The notes beneath the pieces were generated by a model. The model was not told where the DNA came from, did no database searches, and was given only the letters and a program-made list of their open reading frames with translations. A stretch of DNA of 15,125 nucleotides. It comes from Gammaproteobacteria bacterium (lineage in GTDB: Bacteria > Pseudomonadota > Gammaproteobacteria > Pseudomonadales > Azotimanducaceae). Location of the stretch: contig DMUF01000008.1 in NCBI GenBank assembly GCA_003476445.1, positions 4,314 to 19,438 on the forward strand, in the 5' to 3' direction. The translations under genes and the position numbers were made by a program. Below, in pieces: positions 13,430 through 15,125 of this stretch. Positions within the stretch are counted from its first letter, which is position 1. Every line of letters begins with the position of its first letter.

Positions 13430-15125
13430 TGCTCGCTTCCCTCAGGCGGATCGTGCAGGACGTCGCGGCCGCGCCAAGTTTCGGCGCGGGCCTCGACATC
13501 ATTGTCCGCGATGTGCGCGACACGCTGGGTACCGAGGTGTGCTCGGTCTATCTGCTGAGCCCAGAAGGCGATCGCTATCAGTTCGTGGCGACCGAGGGGC
13601 TCAACCGTGAGTCGGTCGGCAAGCTGTCGCTCAAGCTCGGCCAGGGCCTCGTCACGTTGGTGGCGGAGCGCGCGGAGCCGATTAACCTGCAGGACGCGAG
13701 CTTTCACCCGCGGTTTCACTATCTGCCTGAGATCGGCGAGGAGCCCTTTAACGCGTTTCTGGGCGTGCCGGTGATTCACCACCGCGAGGTGCTCGGCGTG
13801 CTCGTCGTGCAGCAGCGCGACAACCGTCGGTTCGATGAAAGCGAAGAAGCGTTCATGGTAACGCTGGCGGCGCAGCTTGCAGGCGCTATCGCGCATGCGC
13901 AGGCCACGGGTGATATTCGCAAGCTCTTTCATGGCGCAACGACCCAGCCTTCGGCGGATCGACTGTTTCGTGGTGTGCCGGGGGCACCGGGAATCGCCAT
14001 TGGGACCGCGGTCGTCGTGCAACCCCCCGCCAATCTCGAGGGCGTGGCTGAGCGCGAGACAGACGATGTCACGACGGAGCTCATGCTGCTTGATCGTGCG
14101 CTCAACGCCGTGCGTGGCGATTTGCGACGCATCAGCCAGCAATTTGAGCACACCCTGCCCGCGGAAGAGCTCGCGCTCTTTGATGCCTATCTGCACATGC
14201 TCGACGACAACGCGCTGGCCGGCGACATCCGTGACCGCGTGCGGCGCGGGCAGTGGTCACAGGGTGCGCTCAAGCAGGTGATTCGTGAGCACGTGCGGCG
14301 CTTCGAGTCGATGGAGGATCCATATCTGCGCGAACGCGGCGCGGATGTCGAAGATCTGGGTCTCAGGGTCCTCGCCTATCTGCAGGACATCGCCACGCGG
14401 CGGGTACATTTCCCCGCGGACGCGATTCTGGTGGGTTATGAAGTTACCGCGGCCATGCTCGCGAACGTTCCTGCGGATCGGCTGAAGGGCATTGTGTCCC
14501 TGCGCGGATCCGGCAGCTCCCACGTGGCGATTCTCGCGCGTGCGCTGGATGTGCCGTCGGTGATGGGAGCGGTGGATGTTCCCATCGCGACGCTGGAGGG
14601 TCAGCCCCTCGTGCTCGATGGCAGCTACGGCGAAGTGTTTCTGAATCCTTCGGCCGTGCTGCTGCGGAACTATCGCTCGCTCATTGATCAGGAACGGGCC
14701 TTCTCGCGCGAGCTCGAGTCGCTGAAGACGCTGCCGTGCGTCACCCGCGACGGGGTCTCGGTAGCCCTTTGGGTGAATATCGGTCTGCCCGGCGACATCT
14801 CGCGATCGCTTGACCGCGGCGCGGAAGGGATCGGTCTCTTTCGCACCGAAGTGCCCTTCATGTCGAAGGACCGCTTTCCGACCGAAGAAGAGCAGCGTGT
14901 GCTCTACCGCGAGCACATGACCGCGTTCGAGCCGCGACCGGTGACCATGCGCACGCTGGACATAGGCGGCGACAAGTCGCTCAGCTATTTCCCGATCGAG
15001 GAAGAGAATCCGTTCCTCGGCTGGCGCGGCATTCGCGTGACGCTGGATCACCCCGAGATCTTCATGGTGCAGACCCGCGCCATGCTCAAAGCCAGCGCTG
15101 GCCTGCGAGGCGAACTGCGCATCAT
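13429..15125 (+). CDS. ptsP: PEP-protein phosphotransferase of the nitrogen PTS (EI-Ntr), 3'-truncated by window edge
   Basis: First enzyme of the nitrogen phosphotransferase system: it takes phosphate from PEP and passes it to NPr and then EIIA-Ntr, linking nitrogen and potassium status to regulation. The frame is open from ATG 13429 to the window end (565 codons), so roughly the last quarter is missing. Residues 1-155 form the GAF sensor domain that distinguishes EI-Ntr from sugar EI; in E. coli it binds glutamine. An EI linker and helical HPr-binding-like domain follow (about 180-320). The phosphohistidine swivel domain has LRGSGSSHVAILARAL with His365 as the phosphorylated residue. The PEP-binding barrel begins near 430 and includes GLFRTEVPFM and MRTLDIGGDKS. 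The start overlaps the rppH stop, implying translational coupling. Confidence 0.94.
   Translation, partial: MLASLRRIVQDVAAAPSFGAGLDIIVRDVRDTLGTEVCSVYLLSPEGDRYQFVATEGLNRESVGKLSLKLGQGLVTLVAERAEPINLQDASFHPRFHYLPEIGEEPFNAFLGVPVIHHREVLGVLVVQQRDNRRFDESEEAFMVTLAAQLAGAIAHAQATGDIRKLFHGATTQPSADRLFRGVPGAPGIAIGTAVVVQPPANLEGVAERETDDVTTELMLLDRALNAVRGDLRRISQQFEHTLPAEELALFDAYLHMLDDNALAGDIRDRVRRGQWSQGALKQVIREHVRRFESMEDPYLRERGADVEDLGLRVLAYLQDIATRRVHFPADAILVGYEVTAAMLANVPADRLKGIVSLRGSGSSHVAILARALDVPSVMGAVDVPIATLEGQPLVLDGSYGEVFLNPSAVLLRNYRSLIDQERAFSRELESLKTLPCVTRDGVSVALWVNIGLPGDISRSLDRGAEGIGLFRTEVPFMSKDRFPTEEEQRVLYREHMTAFEPRPVTMRTLDIGGDKSLSYFPIEEENPFLGWRGIRVTLDHPEIFMVQTRAMLKASAGLRGELRI

Noticed and set aside
1..15125. 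Novel defence system, mobile element, CRISPR array or prophage
   Set aside because: Nearly every base is explained by conserved core genes in conserved order. No transposase, integrase, repeat array, tRNA or compositional break was seen.

Overview
The window is a GC-rich, densely packed stretch of a bacterial chromosome. Gene content and order point to a gammaproteobacterium: ygfB-pepP-ubiH next to gcvTH, a zapB-like gene-zapA-6S RNA-fau block, and an rppH-ptsP pair all match conserved gammaproteobacterial neighbourhoods. The glycine decarboxylase P-protein is split into GcvPA and GcvPB, unlike the single chain of Escherichia coli. That fits a Chromatiales/Ectothiorhodospiraceae-like or similar lineage, but no taxonomic marker is present to settle it.

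Layout. 1-699: 3' end of biosynthetic threonine ammonia-lyase ilvA (+). 746-2683: a minus-strand block, in transcription order a ZapB-like coiled-coil gene, zapA, 6S RNA (ssrS), 5-formyl-THF cyclo-ligase (fau) and a peptide deformylase (def). 2831-5973: ygfB/UPF0149, pepP and ubiH (+), overlapping or closely spaced. 6089-10587: gcvT, gcvH, gcvPA and gcvPB (+), the complete pathway-specific part of the glycine cleavage system. 10654-12729: a minus-strand thioredoxin-fold/six-hairpin protein (DUF255/YyaL family) with unusual replacements in its conserved motifs. 12941-15125: rppH and the 5' part of ptsP (+), the latter cut by the window edge.

How the genes fit together. One-carbon/folate metabolism links several of them. 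GcvTHP produces 5,10-methylene-THF from glycine, Fau recovers the 5-formyl-THF side product, and Def removes the formyl group that 10-formyl-THF donated to initiator Met-tRNA. The zapB-like/zapA pair serves FtsZ-ring assembly. 6S RNA regulates sigma70 RNA polymerase in stationary phase and RppH starts 5'-end-dependent mRNA decay. PtsP is the first phosphotransferase of the nitrogen PTS.

I see no mobile element, CRISPR array, tRNA, rRNA or defence module. Most of the window is conserved housekeeping DNA. The points most worth a second look are the motif-degenerate DUF255 protein, the 6S RNA locus with its predicted pRNA start, the missing ubiI together with an altered flavin-binding motif in UbiH, and the intergenic hairpins.
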